A stretch of 7,400 nt of DNA from an uncultured Porphyromonadaceae bacterium. Its GTDB lineage: Bacteria; Bacteroidota; Bacteroidia; Bacteroidales; Muribaculaceae. The notes under the pieces are model-generated. The model ran no database searches and had not been told where the DNA came from. It worked only from the letters and a program-made list of their open reading frames with translations. Of this stretch, positions 1-6,135 are shown in pieces (position 1 is the first letter of the stretch; the number at the start of each line of letters is the position of its first letter). Made by a program: the position numbers and the translations under genes. The DNA lies in NCBI GenBank assembly GCA_947176285.1, contig CAMWQF010000137.1, positions 1 through 7,400 on the forward strand. Reading direction: 5' to 3'.

Positions 1-2
1 CA

Positions 3-317
3 TTCTCTTGGGTAGGACAGATACAGAATACTCAAAATCGGGTTAAAAAGCATGCTGATAAGTTGGCTGTCCCAGTTCTGATAATGCATTCAAGCAGGAA
101 AGTAGATGGATGCAACTATGATCCAAGTTTCCAATATGGAGATGCTGTGCTCGACCCCCATATGATTCAGAATGTAGGCATGAGGATAAAAAAGATGAGT
201 CCAAATCCTGTGACTGTCTGCACTATTGACTCCGGACTCCACGACCTCATCCTAAGCAAGAAGCCACACAGAGACGCTGCCTACGACTCAATCTTCAACT
301 TCATCAAGAGATATTAA
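3..317 (+). CDS. Alpha/beta hydrolase (S33 / lysophospholipase-like), 3' end only
   Basis: This is the C-terminal 104 residues of a protein whose frame is open from base 3, so the real start lies before the window. The fragment has the end of an alpha/beta-hydrolase fold. A beta strand (VPVLIMHSS, fragment residues 23-31) leads into the loop that carries the acid in this family, here most likely an Asp of GDAVLD (residues 46-51). A second strand then leads to the presumed catalytic histidine in SGLHDLILS (His80), and a closing helix ends at the stop. Family knowledge suggests a serine hydrolase acting on esters or small acyl substrates, probably cytoplasmic. The nucleophile elbow (GxSxG) is not in the window, so activity and substrate cannot be judged. 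No terminator hairpin is seen in the 51 bp before the methyltransferase, so read-through is possible. The family call is fairly secure; any specific substrate would be a guess. Confidence 0.75.
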   Translation, partial: FSWVGQIQNTQNRVKKHADKLAVPVLIMHSSRKVDGCNYDPSFQYGDAVLDPHMIQNVGMRIKKMSPNPVTVCTIDSGLHDLILSKKPHRDAAYDSIFNFIKRY

Positions 318-338
318 GGATAATTGAGAGATTTTTGT

Positions 339-346
339 TAAATTTG
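339..346 (+). promoter_or_regulatory. Candidate Bacteroidetes -7 box before the methyltransferase
   Basis: TAAATTTG matches the Bacteroidetes sigma-ABfr -7 consensus TAnnTTTG exactly and would start transcription roughly 15-20 bases before the ATG at 369. No good TTTG -33 element is seen 19-21 bases upstream; the nearest TTG (324-326) is too close. It could be a weak or activator-dependent promoter, or a chance match in AT-rich DNA. Confidence 0.35.
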
Positions 347-368
347 CAATGGATTTAATAAAAACAGC

Positions 369-1280
369 ATGATGGAAGATCAAAAGAAAATAAATGAAGT
401 CGACAAGTTTCAGAGGTGGCTTTCGGGCATCCCTTATGAGGTGGCGTTTTGGAGAAGCTATTATGGAAATAAGAAGCGACGGAAAGATTTATTTAGATGG
501 TCGCAATATAATAAGCCGTGTGCACTTGATAATTTTGACATTGATGCATATGTAGCGGGATTAGAAACGTCTGAGCCGAAACTCCTGGATGTTGGTTGCG
601 CTCTAAGCTATATGTTTGGCAATATCATCAATGGCAAACCTATGACTGTGAATTATGTTGATCCCCTTGCTCCCTTCTACAATAAGATTCTCCGGAAATA
701 CAAGATATATCGACCAGAGATAAAATTCGGTATGATCGAGAGTCTTACAGGCTCGTATGCTCCAAACTCTGTGGATTTCATTCATGTGCGTAATGCTCTT
801 GACCATTGTTCGGATCCATTCAAAGGAATCATTCTGGCTCTTGTGGCTCTCAAAAAGGGGCGTGTGCTATATCTCAATCACTTCAGGAATGAGGCTGAAA
901 ACGAATCATATCGAGGTTTTCATCAATTCAACATAACGGAAAAAGATGGAGATTTTATTCTTTGGAATAAGGATGCAGAATTGAATGTCACCAAACTTTG
1001 TAAAGAATTTGCAGACACTGTGACAACAGTTACACCTGAGGGAAGGATAGTTTCTGTGATCACAAAGCATGAAGACGTTCCTGTGAGACTATATAACGCT
1101 GAAGAACTCGCCATGCAAATGACTGCAGACATGATGGCAACTGTAGAATACTTCCATAAATTTGGAAATTCAGCGTCCTACCAGACGAAACGCCTTGCGA
1201 GCACAATAGGACATCGCGCCATGCGCCTAATGCCCTATTCAATATTGAACAAAATAAAGCGATTGGCGGGAAAACAATAA
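369..1280 (+). CDS. Class I SAM-dependent methyltransferase, substrate unknown
   Basis: This 303-residue protein has a Rossmann methyltransferase core in its middle third. Motif I is LLDVGCALS (residues 72-80), which binds S-adenosylmethionine. An acidic residue after strand 2 is Asp98 in NYVDPL. The motif IV region is VDFIHVRNALDH (135-146), followed by DPFKGI, as in Methyltransf_11-type enzymes. The N-terminal 60 residues are rich in aromatic and basic residues, and the C-terminal tail (about 283-303) is basic and helical, perhaps for membrane contact. Related proteins are often found in polysaccharide or lipid-modification clusters, but no glycosyltransferase lies beside this one, so the substrate is unknown. 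Two adjacent ATGs at 369 and 372 could both serve as start; I use the first. It ends 94 bp before the rel start, with the rel promoter inside that gap and no terminator hairpin visible. Confidence 0.75.
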   Translation: MMEDQKKINEVDKFQRWLSGIPYEVAFWRSYYGNKKRRKDLFRWSQYNKPCALDNFDIDAYVAGLETSEPKLLDVGCALSYMFGNIINGKPMTVNYVDPLAPFYNKILRKYKIYRPEIKFGMIESLTGSYAPNSVDFIHVRNALDHCSDPFKGIILALVALKKGRVLYLNHFRNEAENESYRGFHQFNITEKDGDFILWNKDAELNVTKLCKEFADTVTTVTPEGRIVSVITKHEDVPVRLYNAEELAMQMTADMMATVEYFHKFGNSASYQTKRLASTIGHRAMRLMPYSILNKIKRLAGKQ

Positions 1281-1295
1281 AGAACTAAACTTTTT

Positions 1296-1327
1296 CTTGC
1301 TTATTATCGATTTATTTAGTAACTTTG
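1296..1327 (+). promoter_or_regulatory. Bacteroidetes-type promoter for the rel gene
   Basis: The -7 box TAACTTTG (1320-1327) matches TAnnTTTG exactly. A -33-like CTTG (1296-1299, consensus TTTG) lies 20 bases upstream, within the usual 19-21 base spacing. Transcription would begin near 1332-1335 and give a leader of about 40 bases before the ATG at 1375. This placement also argues against a longer rel protein starting at TTG 1297, because that codon would be the -33 element and untranscribed. Confidence 0.6.
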
Positions 1328-1374
1328 TCATTGAAGTTGAGAAAACGGCTTCAGAGAAACAAACAGACGGAACC

Positions 1375-3576
1375 ATGGAAGAAATCAAAGCTCAAGCTAC
1401 ACGACTTCCTCTCTCCCAACTGCGTCATTGCCGCGACCTTTATGAAGGTGTGTCAAAGGCTGCTTCGTTTTCAAAAGATGCCGACCAAGTGCTTCGAGAA
1501 TTATTGCGAAAAGCTTGTTCCGGTGATACTTCCCCTTATGATGAGAAGGGTCTGCCTCGCATGGTGCTTGCACTTGAGACTGCCGATGCTTTCGCACATT
1601 TCATCGATGCTGATACAAACATACTGCTTGCTATCTTACTTTGCGACTTCAATCGAGAAGTGATAACGCTGGATGAGATAGAAAAAATTTTTGGTTCTGA
1701 TGTTGCATCCATGCTCCGATCACTTGAAGAAGTTGCTCGTTTTTCAGCAAAAAAGAATATACAAAATCAGGACAACTTCCGTGGCCTAATGCTATCTCTA
1801 GCCGATGATATCCGCGTAATCATCATAATGATAGTTCGCGACCTCGTATTGATGCGTTCCATCAACAATCATCCGGACACTGAGTGGGTCAGCAATATGG
1901 CGTTTGAGGCTAATGTTCTGTATGCACAACTTGCTCATCGGCTTGGACTTTATAAAATAAAAGGTGAGTTGGAGGATCTCTCCCTTAAATATACTAATAG
2001 AGAAATATATAAGCAAATAGCACATAAGCTTAACGAGACAAAACGCTCTCGAGATGCTTATGTGGAAAAATTCATAGCCCCGGTGAAGAAAAAACTTGAG
2101 GATGCCGGACTCTCATTCTCAATCAAAGGACGCACAAAATCCATTTCTTCAATATGGGCTAAGATGAGGAAGCAGAAAGTAGATCTTGACCGAATCTACG
2201 ATCTGTTTGCTATACGCGTCATCATTGACACCCCCCCGGAGAAAGAAAAAAGCGACTGTTGGCTCGCTTACTCTATTCTTACAGACATGTATACCCCTAA
2301 CCCATCGAGAATGCGCGACTGGATTTCCATTCCCAAAAGCAATGGATATGAAAGTTTACACGCCACCGTGATGGGACCGGAATCAAAATGGGTCGAAGTG
2401 CAGTTCCGCACAAAGAGGATGGATCTTGTAGCAGAAAAAGGTCTTGCCGCCCACTGGCGCTACAAAGGAGTAAAGTCAGACTCCACCGACCAATGGATGA
2501 ATAATATCCGCGATATCCTTGAGGCAGGACAAGATGACCCTATGCAGTTGATGAAAGATATCCGCATGGATATCTACACTAAGGAAGTATATGCATTCAC
2601 ACCTAAGGGTGACCTTTTCAAACTTCCTGCAGGGGCAACAGTGCTTGACTTTGCATTCTACATACACTCGAATGTCGGGGCACATTGCACTGGTGGAATC
2701 GTAAACGGACGCCATCGCAAGATTAGTCATGTGATCCAAAGCGGAGATACAGTAGAAATTCTCACTTCAGCAAGCCAATCGCCGAAACCGGATTGGATGA
2801 ACATTGTTGTGAGTTCTAAGAGCAGAAACAAAATCCGGCAGAAACTTCATGAGCAACTTCAAGCTCGTGCTGATCTCGGCAAAGAAGAACTTATGCGCCG
2901 AGCAAAAAACCGCAAGATTGAGATAGATGAATCCACCATGATGAAACTCATCAAAAAAGAAGGATACAAATATGTCAACGAATTTTTTGCCGATATTGCC
3001 GATGGAAAGATTGATGCCGGTAAATTCATCAATTCATATCAAGTGGCTACAGCCCCTGAAGACCATGCTGAAAGAATTACAGCAGAAGATTTCGAATTGA
3101 TCCGCGACAATCAAGAATCAGATTCCGGAGAAGTTCTGACCATAGGTGAGAAGTCTATAAAAGGTCTTAGCTATAAGTTTGCAAAATGCTGCAATCCTAT
3201 ATATGGGGATAAAGTATTCGGCTTTATATCTTCTGATGGCATGGTGAAGATACATAAGACTGACTGTCCTAATGCCGCTAATATACGTGGACGCTATCCT
3301 TATCGTCTGATTCGAGTAGAATGGAGCGGGAAAGGAGGATCGGAACTTCCCGTCCAACTAAGAATAGTAGGTCAGGATGATATAGGAATTGTTGCCAATA
3401 TCACTTCTATCATAAGCAAGGAGACGAAGGCATCCCTTAGAAATATTAAGGTTGACTCTGATGACGGACTTTTCCACGGATATTTGACATTGGGAATCTC
3501 TGATAATGCAGTTCTTTCTTCAATCATTAAGAAGATAAAGACTGTAAAGGGAGTGAAAGAGGTAACTCGAATTTAG
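1375..3576 (+). CDS. relA: Long RelA/SpoT (RSH) (p)ppGpp synthetase with degenerate hydrolase domain
   Basis: A 733-residue RSH enzyme that makes the alarmone (p)ppGpp from ATP and GTP/GDP, normally when bound to stalled ribosomes during amino-acid starvation. Order: degenerate HD hydrolase (about 40-200), synthetase (about 245-365), TGS (about 401-464), helical region, zinc-finger/CC domain (Cys605, Cys606, His627, Cys631), C-terminal ACT (about 658-733). The synthetase keeps the G-loop GRTKS, Asp276 in YDLFAIRV, RMRD (312-315), NGYESLH (323-329) with its base-stacking Tyr325, and Glu341 in EVQFRT. In the HD domain, the family's HDxxED reads C90-D-F-N-R94-E95, the first metal-binding His aligns with Leu65, and the DRxHN stretch reads RDLVL (155-159). 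Hydrolysis is therefore unlikely. The start at ATG 1375 gives the usual length and fits the promoter upstream; the frame is also open from TTG 1297. The lipoprotein gene follows after 31 bp. The family call is very secure; synthetase-only activity is inference. Confidence 0.93.
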   Translation: MEEIKAQATRLPLSQLRHCRDLYEGVSKAASFSKDADQVLRELLRKACSGDTSPYDEKGLPRMVLALETADAFAHFIDADTNILLAILLCDFNREVITLDEIEKIFGSDVASMLRSLEEVARFSAKKNIQNQDNFRGLMLSLADDIRVIIIMIVRDLVLMRSINNHPDTEWVSNMAFEANVLYAQLAHRLGLYKIKGELEDLSLKYTNREIYKQIAHKLNETKRSRDAYVEKFIAPVKKKLEDAGLSFSIKGRTKSISSIWAKMRKQKVDLDRIYDLFAIRVIIDTPPEKEKSDCWLAYSILTDMYTPNPSRMRDWISIPKSNGYESLHATVMGPESKWVEVQFRTKRMDLVAEKGLAAHWRYKGVKSDSTDQWMNNIRDILEAGQDDPMQLMKDIRMDIYTKEVYAFTPKGDLFKLPAGATVLDFAFYIHSNVGAHCTGGIVNGRHRKISHVIQSGDTVEILTSASQSPKPDWMNIVVSSKSRNKIRQKLHEQLQARADLGKEELMRRAKNRKIEIDESTMMKLIKKEGYKYVNEFFADIADGKIDAGKFINSYQVATAPEDHAERITAEDFELIRDNQESDSGEVLTIGEKSIKGLSYKFAKCCNPIYGDKVFGFISSDGMVKIHKTDCPNAANIRGRYPYRLIRVEWSGKGGSELPVQLRIVGQDDIGIVANITSIISKETKASLRNIKVDSDDGLFHGYLTLGISDNAVLSSIIKKIKTVKGVKEVTRI

Positions 3577-3610
3577 AATTTGGAATGTAGAATTGTGAAT
3601 TTTTAGAATG
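3567..3610 (+). repeat. Phased 7-bp tandem repeat (core GAAT) across the rel/lipoprotein junction
   Basis: Five head-to-tail heptamers share the core GAAT at an exact 7-base period: TCGAATT (3567), TAGAATT (3574), TGGAATG (3581), TAGAATT (3588) and GTGAATT (3595). After two extra bases comes a sixth, TAGAATG (3604-3610). The second unit contains the rel stop codon TAG (3574-3576), and the last unit ends in the ATG (3608-3610) of the next gene. The array therefore fills the whole intergenic gap. No hairpin is obvious. Confidence 0.7.
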
Positions 3611-4360
3611 ATGCAAATCAATATTAATAAAGCAACTGCCTTTGCTATTGGAGTTTTCATCTTGGCTGCTTCTATAGCATGCACGAGGAGAAATGAAGCC
3701 AAGGAGCGCATTCAGGCTGAGCGTGAAAAATGGGAGGCTTCGCTTCCTGACTCTCTAAAAGCGGTCGAAAGGCAGACTGATTCAATAAAGACCGAACTGC
3801 AGGCTCTAAATAATAGTTTCGATGCTATGGTGCATACATTCGATTATGTAGAGAATCCTCGTGAAGTGGAAGGATACTATATTGCAGGAGGATGGAAGAT
3901 GAATTATCCTCTGAAAAGTACAGGTCTTGTGGCAAGAATCACAAAAAGCGAGAAACTTGAGCTGATAGCAGCTTTAGCAGGAAATGCACATTTCAATCGT
4001 CTTCGCGTAGTGACAAATGGACAGACAGCCGAGACTTCGACAGTGGCACATGATCAAGCGCTCAACTACCGCATGGCTGGTCTGAATACGGTATGCTTCT
4101 CTGACAGTGCTGCCACATCGTGCGCCAAACTAATTGCAGAAAACAATGGCAGTGATATAAAAATAATATATCTTGAAGATAATAAGCAGACAGGAAGTCT
4201 TTCTTATCCAAAACAAGCACAATCATTAATGATGTCAACATGGAATCTTTATGAAGTGTTATCTCGCATAGCACGCGACGAAAGAATGATACCGATGCTT
4301 GCAAAGAAAGGTGCTATCATCAACCAAAAGATCCAACAGATAGATTCACAAAAACAATAA
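3608..4360 (+). CDS. Lipoprotein of unknown function with N-terminal coiled coil
   Basis: I do not recognise this 250-residue protein. It begins with a short basic N-terminus and a hydrophobic segment (about residues 9-24) ending in ASIAC, so Cys25 is the likely lipidated residue after signal peptidase II cleavage. The -3 Ser is less usual than Leu. The residues after Cys25 (TRRNEAK) lack the acidic surface-export signal known in Bacteroidetes, so a periplasm-facing anchor is more likely than surface display. Residues about 28-75 are charged and heptad-like, probably a coiled coil. The rest is a mixed alpha/beta region with YYIAGGWKMNYPL (89-101) and a second helical stretch near the C-terminus (about 207-250). 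Starts at 3608 and 3611 are both possible. It lies 31 bp after rel and is probably co-transcribed with it, but nothing visible ties it to the stringent response. Confidence 0.75.
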   Translation: MMQININKATAFAIGVFILAASIACTRRNEAKERIQAEREKWEASLPDSLKAVERQTDSIKTELQALNNSFDAMVHTFDYVENPREVEGYYIAGGWKMNYPLKSTGLVARITKSEKLELIAALAGNAHFNRLRVVTNGQTAETSTVAHDQALNYRMAGLNTVCFSDSAATSCAKLIAENNGSDIKIIYLEDNKQTGSLSYPKQAQSLMMSTWNLYEVLSRIARDERMIPMLAKKGAIINQKIQQIDSQKQ

Positions 4361-4379
4361 TTAAGTTTTGTGAATCTAT
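4340..4379 (+). repeat. Perfect 14-bp inverted repeat over the lipoprotein stop codon
   Basis: The arms 4340-4353 and 4366-4379 are exact reverse complements separated by 12 bases that contain the stop codon (4358-4360). The transcript could fold into an AT-rich 14-bp hairpin. No T-run follows directly (the nearest begins near 4396), so it is a poor intrinsic terminator. Nine bases of the right arm, TGAATCTAT (4371-4379), recur at 4415-4423 on the start codon of the next gene. Confidence 0.7.
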
Positions 4380-4398
4380 GAATAACTGATTATCATTT
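4367..4398 (+). promoter_or_regulatory. Weak candidate promoter before the DUF4301-like gene
   Basis: A TTTG (4367-4370) that could act as a -33 element lies 20 bases before TATCATTT (4391-4398), which matches the TAnnTTTG box at only part of its fixed positions. Transcription would start about 10 bases before the ATG at 4414. This is a weak match, and read-through from rel is at least as likely to drive the gene. Confidence 0.2.
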
Positions 4399-4413
4399 TT
4401 AATATATAACCCT

Positions 4414-5940
4414 ATGAATCTATCAGCCAAAGACCTCGAAACTCTTGCAAAAAGAGGCATATCAGAGGCAAAACTCGAAGAGCAACTTCTGATGCTCAAA
4501 GAAGGCTTTCCCTTCTTGAAAATTGAATCAGCGGTGACACCTGGTCACGGACTGACAGTGCCAACTCCGGAACTTATCCACCAGAGCGAAGAGATGTGGA
4601 AGAAATATCTTGCAGGTGGTGCCAAAGTAATGAAAATGGTACCGGCAAGCGGAGCCGCTTCACGTATGTTTAAGGATCTTTTCTCCTTCCTAAATGGCAA
4701 GAGCAATAAGCCGGACAATGACTTCATGAAGAAATTTTTCGACAATATCGAGAAATTTGCATTCTTCGCAAAACTTAATTTCCTATGTCTCCAATTATTT
4801 GGATACAGTGTAGACAGTCTCGTGAAGATGGGACGTTATAAAGATGTGATCGATGTACTTCTAAATAAGGTAGGCCTCAACTATGGCAAACTTCCAAAGG
4901 CCCTACTTGAATTCCACAAGGAAGTTGGTGGCAGTCGCACTCCTCTTCAGGAGCATCTTGCTGAAGGGGCACAGTATGCAGCCGGAAAAGATGGCAAAGT
5001 ACACCTTCACTTCACTGTTTCTGAAGAACATGTGCCTCTTGTAGAAGCAAAACTTGAGGAAATAAAGGCAATCATGGAGCATGCATATGGAGTGGAATAT
5101 GACATAACACTCAGCGTGCAGAAACCATCTACAGATACAGTGGCATCAAATATGGATGGCACGCCCTACTATGAGAATGAAGAGTTATTCTTCCGTCCGG
5201 GCGGACATGGGGCTCTGATTGAAAACCTCAATGACCTCGATGCTGACGTAATTTTCATCAAAAATATCGACAATCTCGTTCCTGATGCTCTCCGCCAGCC
5301 AACTATCACTTATAAGATGGTGCTAGGCGGTATCCTTGTAGGAATCAAGAGAAAGATTGATCAATATTGCGAAAAACTTGCCAAGGGTGTTCCATCTGGA
5401 GAAGAGATGGTAGAGATGCTTGACTTCTTGCGCCATAAACTCTGCGTGACACATGACAAAGCTACTGAAATGAGTCCTGAAGAACTTCGTGATTATCTTT
5501 TCAGCAAATTCAACCGTCCTACACGTGTATGCGGAATGGTGAAAAACGAAGGAGAACCCGGTGGCGGTCCGTTCCTCGTATATAACCCTGACGGCACTGT
5601 AAGCCCACAGATTCTGGAATCTTCGCAAATCAATCCTAAAGACAAGGAAGCACAGAAACTTCTTAAAGAGGCAACCCACTTCAATCCGGTAGACTTGGCA
5701 GTATGCACAAAAGACTACAAGGGAGAGAAATTCTATCTTCCTGACTATGTGGATAAAGCCACAGGATTTATCTCAATCAAGAGCCGCGAAGGAGTTGAAA
5801 TCAAAGCCCTTGAACTTCCCGGACTTTGGAACGGTGCAATGAGCGACTGGAATACTGTTATGGTAGAAGTTCCGGTTGAGACTTTCAATCCTGTCAAGAC
5901 TGTCAACGACCTGCTTCGTCCGACACATCAACCATCGTAA
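4414..5940 (+). CDS. DUF4301-like protein, nucleotidyltransferase / sugar-pyrophosphorylase-like
   Basis: This 508-residue protein resembles the Bacteroidetes DUF4301 family, whose function is not established. Two conserved stretches look like parts of a nucleotide-sugar pyrophosphorylase. One is a glycine-rich loop near the N-terminus, PASGAASRMFKDL (residues 77-89), comparable to the nucleotide-binding loop of nucleotidyltransferases. The other is RPGGHGALIENL (261-272) followed by ADVIFIKNIDNL (277-288), where PGGHG and the hydrophobic strand ending in a metal-binding-type Asp recall UDP-glucose and UDP-GlcNAc pyrophosphorylases. A further conserved-looking loop is EPGGGPFLVYNPDG (381-394), and an end segment, LPGLWNGAMSDWN (468-480), precedes the C-terminus. 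No signal peptide or membrane segment is seen, so it is probably cytoplasmic. The start at 4414 gives a good N-terminus 53 bp after the lipoprotein. A strong terminator follows. The family call is fairly confident; the enzymatic role is inference from motifs. Confidence 0.8.
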   Translation: MNLSAKDLETLAKRGISEAKLEEQLLMLKEGFPFLKIESAVTPGHGLTVPTPELIHQSEEMWKKYLAGGAKVMKMVPASGAASRMFKDLFSFLNGKSNKPDNDFMKKFFDNIEKFAFFAKLNFLCLQLFGYSVDSLVKMGRYKDVIDVLLNKVGLNYGKLPKALLEFHKEVGGSRTPLQEHLAEGAQYAAGKDGKVHLHFTVSEEHVPLVEAKLEEIKAIMEHAYGVEYDITLSVQKPSTDTVASNMDGTPYYENEELFFRPGGHGALIENLNDLDADVIFIKNIDNLVPDALRQPTITYKMVLGGILVGIKRKIDQYCEKLAKGVPSGEEMVEMLDFLRHKLCVTHDKATEMSPEELRDYLFSKFNRPTRVCGMVKNEGEPGGGPFLVYNPDGTVSPQILESSQINPKDKEAQKLLKEATHFNPVDLAVCTKDYKGEKFYLPDYVDKATGFISIKSREGVEIKALELPGLWNGAMSDWNTVMVEVPVETFNPVKTVNDLLRPTHQPS

Positions 5941-5985
5941 AAAAAAGTAAAACTGTTTAGACTTATAATACTGATATAATAATTT

Positions 5986-6034
5986 TTAGGGCGACAATAC
6001 TTCGGCAAATGAAGTAGTCGCCTTAATTTTTTTT
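5986..6034 (+). terminator. Intrinsic terminator after the DUF4301-like gene
   Basis: The stem GGCGAC (5990-5995) pairs with GTCGCC (6017-6022), extended outward by a G-T and three A-T pairs. An AA bulge follows, then TACTTC (5998-6003) pairs with GAAGTA (6011-6016) around a 7-base loop. Eight T residues (6027-6034) follow directly. It lies 46 bases after the stop at 5940 and should end the preceding operon. The upstream side has T rather than A residues, so it does not look bidirectional. Confidence 0.9.
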
Positions 6035-6054
6035 CATTTTGTGAATAAACCTTT

Positions 6055-6128
6055 AGTGAGAATGTCAGTCTTTAAATATGAGTGTGGGAAACACACTCAA
6101 TTTTTTTGAATTGATAAACATTCTCACT
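6055..6128 (+). promoter_or_regulatory. 11-bp inverted repeat enclosing a terminator hairpin, leader of the barrel gene
   Basis: AGTGAGAATGT (6055-6065) and ACATTCTCACT (6118-6128) are exact reverse complements. Between them sits the hairpin with a T-run at 6079-6107. The right arm ends seven bases before the ATG at 6136, so in RNA the outer helix would cover the ribosome landing region. As DNA it could instead be an operator half-site pair. Which of these applies is not visible from the sequence. Confidence 0.5.
6079..6107 (+). terminator. Second intrinsic-terminator hairpin, possible attenuator
   Basis: The perfect 8-bp stem TGAGTGTG (6079-6086) / CACACTCA (6092-6099) has a GGAAA loop, one further A, and seven T residues (6101-6107). 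This is a textbook intrinsic-terminator layout. It lies only 28 bases before the start codon of the barrel gene, too close for a full promoter to fit between. Either it is part of that gene's leader as an attenuator, or it is a backup to the terminator at 5986-6034. Confidence 0.75.
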
Positions 6129-6135
6129 TTCCATT

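Noticed and set aside
63..317. A complete small protein starting at TTG 63
   Set aside because: The frame is open from base 3, and the residues before position 63 continue the hydrolase fold, so it is the tail of a longer gene and not a small gene.
1297..1374. N-terminal extension of the rel protein from TTG 1297
   Set aside because: It overlaps a good promoter (-33-like CTTG and a perfect -7 box) and would make the protein longer than usual; ATG 1375 fits better.
3574..3582. TAGAATTTG at the end of rel as a -7 promoter box for the lipoprotein
   Set aside because: It has one base too many between TA and TTTG, no -33 partner was seen, and the match is explained by the heptamer repeat.
4340..4400. 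The 14-bp inverted repeat as an intrinsic terminator
   Set aside because: The stem is AT-rich and the T-run begins about 16 bases after the stem, too far for a standard intrinsic terminator.
5323..5708. Minus-strand frames opposite the DUF4301-like gene, up to 118 residues
   Set aside because: They are antisense to a well-supported coding frame and have no recognisable domain or start context.
5956..5987. TTTA with TAATTTTT as a promoter for the barrel gene
   Set aside because: The -7 match lacks the final G, and the site lies upstream of a strong terminator, so it would not reach the barrel gene efficiently.
4366..6046. The 10-base word TTTTGTGAAT, present at 4366 and again at 6037
   Set aside because: Two copies of a short AT-rich word in intergenic DNA are expected by chance, and the flanking sequence does not match.
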